This document shows positions 23,282-34,600 of a stretch of 64,000 nt of DNA, piece by piece; positions within the stretch are counted from its first letter, which is position 1, and each line of letters starts with the position of its first letter. The DNA is from Cantharellus purpuraceus (lineage: Eukaryota > Basidiomycota > Agaricomycetes > Cantharellales > Hydnaceae), in NCBI GenBank assembly GCA_025174535.1, contig JALBUN010000034.1, positions 1,448,001 to 1,512,000 of the forward strand. The letters are read 5' to 3'. The position numbers and the translations under genes are program-made. The notes beneath the pieces were generated by a model that made no database searches, was not told the origin of the DNA, and saw only the letters and a list, made by a program, of their open reading frames with translations.

Positions 23282-26171
23282 ATGCAATTTGAGTACAAGG
23301 CTCTTACCGCGCTACATCATCCTCTTTCCGATATCCCTCACTATGACAGTTCGGCAGAGAGGACACCTTTGCAAACGCTTGTCGCCAACGCTCATGCCAA
23401 GGCCTACAATTATGTCTGTGTTCCATTAACCAATGAGAACTGGAGATCTAGATGGCGTGAAATGTGTGTAACTAATGGCGAACAAGGCTCAAAAAACATG
23501 TCAGTTGAGCAATGCGCTGAGGAATGGAGGAATGGAGGTGGATTTAAGCAGGATGAAGTTCTCATGACCCGCCTAGGTTTGCAAATCATTCATAACTGGG
23601 ACACCACAGTACTCATTTCTTTCAAACAGAGGAATCGGATGGTGTAATAGGCATGGTGTCAGATTGGCTAGAACTCGACTCCCCAGACCACTGGATTCGC
23701 TACGATTCTGAGATTGTAAGTTTTCGCTGGTAGTGCCTACCGTTGATTAAATGCACCTCCAGGCGCTGCTACAAGAGATCTCATATGCGTCGTATCTTAA
23801 CGTGCAAACCGTCATCTTGCCACCACCTCGGAACCGCTCACAAGTTGGATCATATGCTCGTGCGGTAAACGCAGCTCTATCCAGCGGCTCGAACAGCTCG
23901 AGTGTGCAGCTCTCAGTTCGAATACCGCTTTATGAGCCCCAAAAACTCTCAATTCAGTCCCGTGGTCCAGATGGGGACCTCAGCAATACGTGGGAAATGT
24001 GGGATTCTATACGGTCGATTTGCGCATATCACCCACGCTTGTCCCTCAGTATGAAAATCTAACCTTCAGTGTTCTCCCTTGCTCAATTTTTCTGTTAACA
24101 GCGTTGGACCTCACCCCGCCATGTCCTCCTAACCCACAATTGCTCGCTCGATGGACTGCTGAACCCACGCGATTCTTGTTTTTACCGGCCACTACCTTCA
24201 TAGCCAATCCGAAGGGATATCCTGTACTACCCAAGTCCACGCAGCGATTTATTCGCGAAATAATAACTGTAAACTTCAGAAGAAGTGGCCACATGAAACT
24301 CAACTCAATGTTTCTCTGTGTAGCAACGACCGACCATAATTTTCTCCGGTACAGAATCCTCTCTGCATACATCTGGGGGAGAGGGATCATACATGCAATA
24401 CATTCGTCATCTGGAGAAGACCAGCCCCGCAGTAATGGCCTCGGAAATGGAAGGCACCGTCGAAAATTTTGCTCGTGGGTATCAAGATTATTTACAAGCA
24501 CCCTTGCAGGTGCGTTTGTTTGATGGTCTAGGATTTATCTAAAGTGCAGCAGAAGGTGCACAAGCTCCACACTAATCACGTATATTTGTAGCCGCTGATG
24601 GATGACCTTCAAAGCATGACTTATGAAATGTTCGAAAAAGACCCTATAAAATACGCTCAGTACGAAAAAGTAGGTTCATCATATTTGACGGACTACCAGT
24701 TTAGGTTGAATGCTATACAGTCCGTATACCTTGCTCTTTGTGATCGTCCTGTTGGCTCTCGCACGTGAGTGGAACTTCTTGCACTTCTTCGGTCAATGTC
24801 TTTCACGCATCTATTAATAAATGTCAGAGTTATATGTGTAGTGGGGGCTGGTCGTGGCCCTTTAGTGGCCGGATGTCTGCGAGCCACAAAAAATTCAGGA
24901 CGATTCGTGAAAATGTATGCTGTGGAAAAGAATCCAAATGCATTTGTCACGTTCGTTTCACATTTATTTTTACAGATTTATTCAATCCAACACCCCTGTT
25001 TGCATCTCTGTAGATTGCAGGAGCGGAAACAATACGAATGGTTCGGGAGCGTGAACATAATCTATGGAGATATGCGCACGATAGAACTCCCTGAAAAGGT
25101 AGACATCCTTGTGTCAGAACTTCTGGGCTCCTTCGGAGACAATGAGCTTAGTCCCGAATGTCTAGACGGTGCCATGCGGTTTTTGAACCGTAAGTCCGAG
25201 TTGTCTGCGTTGCAATTCAAAGCAATTAGTAACAACTGGTAACGATGGACAGCGGATGGCATCTCGATTCCTTGTTCATATACGGCACATCTTGCCCCCT
25301 TGTCCTCTTCCAAGCTTTTCGGTGAAATCCAAGGCAACTCTAAGGACTATAAGACAGCAGAGACACCTTATGTAGTCATGTTTCAAGCTGTTAACCTCCT
25401 CAGCGGAGACGGCGGAGGACCTCAGAGTCGCTGTGGATCCAAAGTTCAAGAATGCTGGGGTTTTGAACATCCTCGGAGAGATGCCTTATTGGATGCACGA
25501 GGTTTGTTTTCTAAGCTGTCTAAGCCTGGCGCTGCATGACCATGTTTCACAGGACTGCCATTGACTAATAGCCACAATGTACGATCAGCACAGCTCAATT
25601 TCTATATACCCCACGCCGGAGTTTTGCATGGCTTGGCGGGGTATTTTGAGGCAGTTTTGTATCGTGACGTCGGGTTGAGTATTCACCCTGATCATAAGGA
25701 TCGGGTATCCCCAAATATGCTCAGCTGGTTCCCACTATTTTTCCCTTTCAAGGTGTGTATGGGCACCTTTCAGTCCCCGCGATGACTGATTATCGACACC
25801 AGGAGCCACTGTATCTGCCGAGAAATTCCGAGCTCTGTGTGTCGATATGGCGCATGACGGACAAGCGCAAGGTGTGGTATGAGTGGTCTGCAGAGTCCTT
25901 TCTCGCAATGCCTCGAATTCAGCCAGGAGATCAAGCCTCTCCATTGTCGTCCTCTAATGGCATCTCCAGTGGCGACGGCATGCGATCACATCTTCTTTCG
26001 CCACGCGCTCAAAGTCCCGCGCTGTCAGCACCAAGCCCAATGCTCGATGCACCCCAGCCATTATGGGACAGGGGTATGTCTGCCACTATGGATGATCCGC
26101 CGGATGTAGTGAAGATTGGACAAACTTCTTTGCATAATCCAGGTGGGAGGAGTAGTTGGATTGGACTGTAG
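23282..26171 (+). CDS. PRMT5: Protein arginine N-methyltransferase 5 (Skb1/Hsl7)
   Basis: Type II arginine methyltransferase that makes symmetric dimethylarginine on histones and splicing proteins. An N-terminal TIM-barrel region ([40 protein letters not shown]) leads to [17 protein letters not shown], where the Phe of MFEKDP matches the residue that sets symmetric dimethylation in human PRMT5. The SAM site reads [14 protein letters not shown], followed by [12 protein letters not shown]; the double-Glu loop is [20 protein letters not shown], with both catalytic Glu present. The C-terminal beta barrel reads [24 protein letters not shown] text and [20 protein letters not shown], then a Ser/Pro-rich insert before the end [19 protein letters not shown]. 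About ten introns. ATG 23282 is the first in frame, 45 bp after an in-frame stop; an additional upstream exon cannot be excluded. Confidence 0.9.
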
Positions 26172-26623
26172 CATTTCACGCCGAGTTCCACTTTCCTCCT
26201 TCGAATGTACTCAACCTTACTCCAAATTCAAATAAAATGGCCCGGATGGTAACTATGCTGTATCGTGAGGCCTTGAGGTGCTTCAACGCTATATACCATG
26301 TGGTTCAGAAAAATGCAGAACGATCCTTACTGCGTGTCACGGCTAATCTTTAGTCTAGCAAACGTGATGGGAACACGTGGTCCAGTGTGATCATGCGCAA
26401 CGCAGGGGATTCCGCTGAATTCGACATGGCTTTCCGCTATTAACGGGACACCTTTGCCCTTGATCGTGCATTTTTCAAGAATGTTTGACACATATGATAG
26501 ATATATACTGTTGTTCTCATAACGCGAATTTCTACGGCTACAAAAATGATATACTTTGATTTACAATGCCTGGGAAAGTTGTCAGGCGTAAAAACCATGT
26601 GAGATGATGATGGAAAAACGTAA
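26172..26623. other. Intergenic, 3' side of PRMT5 up to the tRNA
   Basis: No supported frame in this stretch. It contains the 3' flank of the PRMT5 gene and, on the minus strand, the downstream flank of the tRNA, where T runs for Pol III termination would be expected (A run at about 26614-26618 on the plus strand). Confidence 0.5.
26614..26618 (-). terminator. Pol III T-run terminator of the tRNA-Tyr gene
   Basis: On the minus strand a run of five T lies 5 nt after the discriminator base, the expected Pol III stop signal. Confidence 0.7.
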
Positions 26624-26708
26624 TCTCCGGAGCCGGGTTCGAACCAGCGACATTCAGATGAAAGGCCTCCATTACAGTCTGACGCTCTTCCAACTGAGCT
26701 ATCCAGAG
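26624..26708 (-). tRNA. tRNA-Tyr (anticodon GTA) with a 12-nt intron
   Basis: Read on the minus strand all arms fold: acceptor CTCTGGA pairs with TCCGGAG (one G-T pair) with discriminator A; D arm GCTC-AGTTGGAA-GAGC; anticodon stem TCAGA pairs with TCTGA; T arm GCTGG-TTCGAAC-CCGGC. Between the anticodon stems are 19 nt where 7 are expected, so a 12-nt intron sits after position 37, as in eukaryotic nuclear tRNAs: plus-strand positions 26660-26671. The mature loop is CTGTAAA with anticodon GTA. The mature length is 73 nt before CCA, which is not encoded. The D and T arms provide the internal A and B boxes; an A run on the plus strand at 26614-26618 serves as the T-run terminator. Confidence 0.94.
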
Positions 26709-27124
26709 CTTGAGAGTAGACGGTTCTTTGCAAATATCATATACGAGATACAGTGGCTTGAGGACGAACTCCACCCCATCTGCCTCCTGCACCCGGAGGT
26801 GTGACCCTCAATGGAGTAACTATCGCAACCGCAGTCTGTCGCATACAGGTCCGAAAGGCGAGTCATGGGTTGGCCCTGCAACTGTCTATAAGTGCGAGAC
26901 ATCACATCATCACTGGGTGGAATTTACTCTTTCTGATTATCGTGGGTGATGCCATGTAATGACTTTTCCTAGCCCCAAGGTCGGAGTACAAATATTTCAT
27001 TAATTGCTCACAAAATTAGACGCAGACCTCTCCTTTACAACCACTCCAGTACATTCTTTAATCCCCCAAAACTCACGCAGACGAGCAGCAGACTGCTATT
27101 CTTCACTCTTTAGAATCTGTCAAC
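26709..27124. other. Intergenic between tRNA-Tyr and the secreted protein gene
   Basis: About 416 bp with no supported frame. It is the upstream flank of both the tRNA (minus strand) and the secreted protein gene (plus strand). Confidence 0.5.
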
Positions 27125-28188
27125 ATGGTCTTGTTCTTTTCTCTTGCGACGTTGGCACTCCTCCCTGTAGTCTTCGTACAGGGCCTTACGGTCAATACGC
27201 CGTGGGTTTTTTTACATAGTATTCCCCACCTATGGCATCGCTACTGAACAATTTCGTGATAATCTTCTATAGGGTGAGCGTTGTTCAGTGTGGTGAGTGT
27301 CCTGTCTTTCAGGATTTCCAAGTGTCTTCATGACATGTTGGCATATCAGAACCCGTCCAGCTGTCAGTACTCCTCCCTCCAAACCCTCCTCTTTCATCTT
27401 GTGCGAGTCTGACAACCTCATGTAGCTCGTGGTCCGGTGGACAGCCTCCTTTCTTCTTGAGCTTCTTGCCTGGTATGTGGTCTGTTTGTTCTGGCTGTAG
27501 ATATGCCCTCTAAGTCGGGACTGCAGCTGGTCAATCAAGTGCATCTGCTGTACGTTGGCATGATCATTTTGATTATCTGGTTTTACAAAGTGAACTGTTT
27601 TTCTGCGCCAAATAGATCAAGCAATTCCCTACCCAGAATGGCAATTTCTTCACTTGGAATGTTGATCTCACTGCTGGCACTTCATTGTGTGTACCTCTGT
27701 TTGGTTTGTCCATTGTTAGTTGTTGACATGGTTCTAGCACTATTTCTTTGAAAGACAGCTCTGGGTCCGTATCGTTCTCTGATATTGTTAATGTTCAGAG
27801 CGGCCCTAATTCCGGGTGAGCTAAACCCTGTGCGAGGGAAAATCACATAATCAAAGGCACTTCAGCTGCATCAACACCTCGATCACAGAAACCGGAACAG
27901 GAGGTGCAGCTGCACCCACCAGCGGCAGCAAGTAAGCGCATGCTAATGTACATCTATATTTTTCCCTTACGCCTCGGTGCGATTTTAGCTCGGTCAGTGC
28001 TCCTGCGGCAACTACTAGTGCCGCTGCGTCTGGCAGTGCGAAACCTGCGTCATCTGGTTCGGCATCCGCCACCGGCAGCGCCGCGTCGTCGTCCAGTTCT
28101 ACCAAGTCCAACAGTGCATCCAGCAACAGAGGGAACGCACTTGCAGTTGCTGGCCTGATGGGTCTCGTTGGTGCCGCTTTGTTCTGAT
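27125..28188 (+). CDS. Small secreted Ser-rich protein with signal peptide and GPI-type C-terminus
   Basis: Predicted cell-surface protein. ATG 27125 gives a clear signal peptide, MVLFFSLATLALLPVVFVQG, then LTVNTP. Several tiny exons join in frame: PVSVVQCEPVQLSWSGGQPP, FFLSFLP, then IKQFPTQNGNFFTWNVDLTA, GTSTISLKDSSGSVSFSDIV, NVQSGPNSGC and INTSITETGTGGAAAPTSG. This is the small beta-sandwich pattern (VQCEPVQ-SWSGG-PPFFLS, FTWNVDLTAGTS) seen in many basidiomycete secreted Ser-rich proteins, with some likeness to the Kre9/Knh1 type. The C-terminal third is a Ser/Ala/Thr linker ending NRGNALAVAGLMGLVGAALF, a hydrophobic tail with a plausible omega site at the Ser/Asn before it, so a GPI anchor is likely. 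The exon at about 27477 that should join LP to IKQ is not resolved. Function unknown; a wall or surface role is inference. Confidence 0.78.
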
Positions 28189-28610
28189 TATCGAGATTTC
28201 TGGATATGGAACCGAACGAGCGATAGACTTTGCTACTACTACCCTCACGCCTGTTTATTCACTACTAGTATCTTGTTGTCTATTCACAGAGATAGCTCAA
28301 TGGACATAATTTCATGCTCTTTTGGCTTGTCTGAACAAAAATCTCTAGTCTTAAGACATGGTACCTCAAAGTTCCCTTATTTAGCAATAGGCGATGTGAC
28401 TACCATTGAAGGCGTCAACGCCACGAGGCCGCTTCTTGCGTCCACTCATTGATTCTCTACCTGCTTCCAGCTCCCTTTGTTTAAGAGACATCTGTCCTAT
28501 CTCACCTGTCTCTTAGAGCATCTGAGCTTTCGACTCTGGGATTCAGCTCGTAGCACATCGCACAAGGACGGACAACTTGGCACTGCTGCTGAAACAAGTT
28601 AATTCTTCCA
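28189..28610. other. Intergenic, 422 bp
   Basis: Between two genes on the plus strand; holds the 3' flank of the secreted protein gene and the promoter of the long acidic CaaX protein. Nothing else recognised. Confidence 0.5.
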
Positions 28611-31600
28611 ATGTCTGAGCTTTCTAAACATCCCGCACCCCCTCCCGTTGCTAACGACGAAGTTGACGACGACGCGTCAAGAAATAACGACGACGCGTCC
28701 AAACCAGATGTCGATCCTGATGCACGGGCCATCCTAGAAACACCGCCAGTTATCAAGTCGCGTGCACACCTCCCATTTGACCCTGCGGGTGATATGAAAG
28801 AGATTGCACAGGTATGATCCTCAGCAATGTGCAGTGGTGACTACTGGACGCGTTCTGATTCACGCTTAAGCACGCGATGCCATCTCGCGTTGACGCAGAC
28901 GCTGATGGCCGTGGAACGATGTCAGAGGCAGATGTCCAGGCAAGCTTAACGGACAGTGTGGTTCGTGAATCAGCAGAGAAACCTACTGACAAGGAGGCAT
29001 TGGCTGGCGTGGACGACATAGAAAATGAAGCAAGTATTTTACACCCGTGGAACGTTGAGTCTGCTTACAGCTTAGCGGTGCAGACGTCAAATAGCGACAA
29101 CAAACCTTCTGCTAAAGCTCCTTCGAATGATGTTGAGGTGTCACGTGCTGAGGGGTTATATGAGGGTGAAAGACTCGTATCTCCTGAGAATGGCCTAGAG
29201 TCTAGCGGTATACATGACCGGAAGGTGGAAGGTCTCACCGAAGAATTCAAAATATCGGACGTTTTGGAGAACAAGCTTCTTCCAGTCGAGGTAAGCAAGA
29301 TTCGTTAAGTCCCCGTGAATCACCTAACATCACTTTGCACTCTTGATCCCAGCCAACTGAATTTTCAGCCACAGCCACAGATGATAGCACGGAACTTCCG
29401 AGTGTGATATCGGTAGAGGCACCTTTGGGAGTATCTGAGAAGCACGATACAGCAATTGCAGCAGTTAATGATGTAACTGATACCCGGCCAGAACCAGATT
29501 CCCTTACCTCTGTTGATGCTCGGGGAGACGAGGCAAGTGGCTCCACTTGTTCTGGCAACTCGTTCTGACTTCTGACTTCCAATGACCAAAACATCTAGAT
29601 TTTGATGAAATCCGACCAAAGCACGAGTGTAGGGACTGAACAGGCCAACATTGAGTTGAAGGAGACATGGGACGCAGGTGTATCTCAGGACACAGAGAAG
29701 ATTGATTCAACCAGTGAGAAGCCGAAGGAGTCAGCAGGTGCTGAATCACCACGAGACGCAAAGAAGGTTGTCCAAGCCAGCGATAATCCGAACGAGACAT
29801 TAGATGCGAATGCACGTCAGGCTACCAGTCAACTGTTCAACCATGGCGAAGACAGTCACGGTGAAAACAGAGTAGAGCCACAGACCGAGTCTCTTGAGGA
29901 AACAACAAACACAACACCAAAAAGTGCCGCTCACACATTTGATGCAAGCGAGGTGAGCTAGCTTACTCGCAAGAACGGTTGGGTTGCTTAGAACATTGGC
30001 ATCCCGGGCGTGCATACGTAGCGTTTGACGGATGAGCCTGTGTCTACAAAAGTCACCGATGCTCCAAATGATACCAAAGCTGAAGGGCACGAGAAACCTG
30101 TCTCTGATAATGGTGTAAGTCCTGCTTCTCTTCATGTGCCGACCCTCTTCGTCCCCTCGCCAAGTGAGGATACCAAGGTAATGATTATTATGTCTTTTAG
30201 TACGATTACTTATAGCTCATTCATTACTGTGTCAGAAGCCACGAACAGAGTTGACGAATACTGCTAATCAAGACATGCTACCCGAAGGATACGATGAGAC
30301 GAAACAATCCCTTGATGCCGACGTAAAGAAACCTGTGATTTCTCCGGGGGTGGCTAAGGGCACAAATCCTTCTGACCCCAGTGTGAGTAACGATCAGTTG
30401 CATGATTGGTAGAAGCTCATACGCAAGACACCTCAACTGCCTAGTTTGCATATACTATCAACACAAGCGCTACTACTGATGACGATGACACGACACAGGA
30501 CCGTATCAAGACGAGTGAGATGACGAGTAGCAATGACAGGACCGGAAGTTTGAATATGCAGAAGGAGGAGCACCTGCTCGGGCTTCATGACGACAAGTCT
30601 GCAGTTGAGCCAATCGTTGACCATGTGAAGACGACTGAGAAGACAGATAGTGATACTGTCAAGGTTAGTCATATAGCTCAGTCCTTTAATCTGAAGGCAC
30701 TATTGAGCTCGCAGCTACCCCATGCCGCTGTACTACATGAGGAGATTGTGACCCAGGACGCCGCCCAGCTGATCCAAAGCGTCACATTGCCAGTCAAGGA
30801 AGATAAGTCTTCCAGTCTGACCAAGGTAAGTTAATGTAGCCTGGAGGGAACTCAGGATAATGTTGATGTGCCTTTTACTTCTATTGCAGGAGGGCGAGGA
30901 GCCATTATCGCACACAGTTCCAGACCCCTTAGGCCCAGTGCCCCCTCTCCAGAAGGACGATGTTTCCAATGTCGATCTTGTACCACCTGCAAGTGATGAC
31001 GTGGGACAGTTATATGGTGCCCAGAGCCCTAATGAAGTTGGTGTTGGCTATCCACTGGCTGCACGGCAGACAAACATCGTTGCCTAACTGATTTAAAGTC
31101 TTCCTCACAGCTCGAGCACTTGGTTGTCAAGAATTCTCCTAAACCATCCTTCTTGCTGGACGCTCAAATCCATCACCCTCTCGGCAGGATTGTTGACCTG
31201 CCAGTGGACTCAGTATGTTGTTGGACACGGTGCATCTGGTACGTTGTTAACCTATCTTCCCTAGATCTCCCAAGACTCTACACATGAGCGTCCGGCAGCC
31301 TATGCCCAAACTGTGACATCAAAGCCACCCATTGACCAGCAGGATCATGAACCAGAGATTACCAAGGTCGGATCTACGATTGTACCGCCTAGCTCTACTG
31401 TGGTATGAATTGCTCTTCATGCGTGCACCCCAACACTCGATGGGACTGATATTTTCCCCTATAATCCAGGACGTTCAGACTTCTATTTTACCGCCGATAA
31501 TGGTGAAGGAGCCAGCTCTTGAACCGATGAAACCGCCTCCATCAGATGACCCTATATTTAGTCAGGTACATCTTTCTTAATGATACAGTCAATCAACCCT

Positions 31601-34600
31601 CATCCTGTATTATCCTTTTAGCAAGCCGAAGATTTCATCGTGGAGCAAAAGTCGACTGTAAGTCCCGCGACTATCCGAGATCCTGAGGGCTCTTTCAAGG
31701 GGCTTGGATTACTAGTTCTCACTCGTGGTAACTTCTCACTGTCAACAATTCGTGCATGAGCTAAATATCGAACCTTTGAACCAGACATCAAAGCTTCAGA
31801 TTCTGTCCCCCCCGGCGAGTTGAGCAGCTCAACAACCCATCTACAGACCCACGAGGATCAATCTTCGCTTCCTGTCCATGGGTCTAAAGCTGCACCGAAA
31901 GATCACCCAGATGTCGACGAAGTTGAAAATTTGAATATCAATACCGAGCTTCTATCTACAGTTGAGCAAACGCAAGGGCGACCAGTCCCTGAAGGCGCAT
32001 TACCAGAGCCTGCGCCATCAGGTGCAACTTCCCAGGCATCGATGCTTCCGCATACTGATCTGGATGCTTCGGTGACTTCGTCCTCTAAAACTCAGAGTGC
32101 AAACCGCTGACGCACCTATAGCTTGTAAAGGGTGAAGGTATAGTCGGAATTGACCTACTTAACACCGATTCTAATTTACCTGACACCACTGCTGCCATAA
32201 TTAATCTCAACCCTCATCCTACAGTTGCAAGCATGAGCAATGAGGATGTTGAAGAGCAAAATCAAATACTGTCTAAATACACAGTGAGTTTACACGCATC
32301 ATGGTTGAACTGAAGACTGGAGCTTTTCTGTGCAATAGTCGCAACACACTGTGATGGTGACATCGTTGGAAGACTCTTCTGACAATCAGGTTAAGGATAC
32401 TGATCTGACTGAACGGATTGACAAAGCCGCTACCGGGCATCGCCTCGCCAGTGATGGCATTCCAGGAGCCTCTGAAAATGTGAGCATTCGTTGTTGTATA
32501 AAACGGGTAGTGCTAAAGTTGGTCGCTTGAAGCCTGCTCCCTCCACGACGGGAATCGCAGGGCAGGGGCTTACCAGTGATCCGGGGCACCTGACGGATCT
32601 CGCTGACCCCAATGACTATGAGTCAACTCAGCATGACGAGGATAAGGTCATTCTTCCCGCCGAAGGCGATACCAGGGGAACTCCTGAGGAGAATGTAAGT
32701 GAACAACTTTCTTCGGGATGTCTATGAAACTCAAACCCGTCTTGATTGAAGCTAGCTACGGGGTCTGTGAAAGATCTACCTTCCAATCAAGCGAGCTTAA
32801 GTGGTACGGCTGAATCAATCCAGCCCATCAACAATCAAGTCGTATCTTCTGTAATTGGCAGCGAGGCTCCTGCGCCTCAGACAACCGAGTTATCGAATAC
32901 TACCTTCGCCCCCCAGACGCTGACGTCACAAATGAGCGACGAGGCAGCTGCTTTAGCTTTATCTTCGGCACAGATTTCCACTGACACTCAGGAGACAAGC
33001 AAGCAATTTACATCAAGACCAGCTCCTGTAATCGATGAAGAGGCTCCGGTAAACACCGTAGGCCAACCTGATAAATCCTTTGCGGATAGCGATCTTAACG
33101 GATTAGACGAGCAGCCAGGGGAGGATCCAGTCTCCCAAGCCGACGACACCTTAGGAACCCCGGAAATCAATGCTGATGGCTCATCAAGAGGCCGCGGGTT
33201 CTCGGGAACACAATCTTTCAATGAAACCACGAATATTACTTGGTCTCATCCGTGTGATGTTGTCGATGGAATGGGCAATCTTCCTCAGGTATCCACTAAA
33301 TTATTTGCCCACTTCTAAACAGCAATCTCACATAACATTCTCAGAACATGCAATCAGTCGGTAACATAGACCTTTTAAATGGTGAAGAGCCCAAGGATGT
33401 TCGAGAGGTGACCACTCTCCGCATTTCCTCGGTTCTACATGCCGACCCTGAAGTCTTGGATCCCGAGCCATCTACCGAGCCTTCACTCCTCAGACGTGTT
33501 CATGCTCGTGCATTCTCAGGTGATTCCATTGAAGGCTTTCCTCTACTGTCACCAACTGAAGCTCCATATGTATGTCTTTTCTTTGTCACAATTCTCACTT
33601 CTTGATACTGATATTCATCATCATCGCTCAGCCGGTCTATGTGGAACCACCATCCGCTCAGCAAGTGTCTGCTTCATTCTCAGAGGGCCAGTCCACGGGA
33701 ATGCCAGAGTACCAGTTTGCCCCTCTCAAGACATCAGCCAATCCAGATGTAGTTATCCTCCATGACATCCAAGATGATTCCTCTGACGCACCAAGTCCTG
33801 GTGTGGGGATGGATGGTACACGCATGTCAGTGCAGGCCAACGATGTTCTACTGGCCACACCTCAGGTTGAGCCTAGGCAATCAACAATTGGTAAGCTTCG
33901 GCTCCTTTCCTAATATCCTATCCTTATCCCATCTTTCCTATCCTTATCTCATCTAATAGGCTCGACGCCCGTGACCTCTCCGGTTCTAGTTGCAGCGGGC
34001 GGAGATGCGTCAATCATGCAAGATCATAATAAGACAATGCAGACACCTGAGGCCAGAAGTCAGGTGCCCCGGGCAGCCGGTCTCACCAGACACGACGTTT
34101 ATGCCGAAAGGACGCAGGAACCTGATCCCATATCTACGACTAAAGACATCAGTCCAACAGTCGACACTGGTGGACACGAATTCAAGAAGGCATCGGAACT
34201 CGTCACAAGTTTCTCGCAGGTTTGTTTACTCACCTAATGACACTTGGATCAGTTCAATAATGCCAGTGGATTATCAGGAAGAGATAAAATCAGTCACTCA
34301 AGTCAGCCAATTAGAGAGATCTTCGAAGGGCAATCAAGAATCTGACGGGGAGTCCTCTTTATTGCATTCTGAGCGGTCTCTCCACTTGGAACAGAGTGAG
34401 GAAGGTCGTCCGTCTCTCCCTGTTGACCAGACATTGGATATTACTATTGAATCCAATGATATGCCCGATACTGAAGACCAAACTATTTCTGTTGAGGTCT
34501 TAGCGTCTCTTGCTGCAAAGTGCCATGTGCTGATTATTTCCAATCTTGCAGACTCCTGTCAGGAAACTTGATGCAATTGCTACTCTCCCAGGAGTCAACC

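Noticed and set aside
29554..29571. Stop of the third exon of the CaaX gene as the true end of a shorter gene
   Set aside because: A GC-AG intron keeps the frame open and the downstream exons share composition and intron phase.
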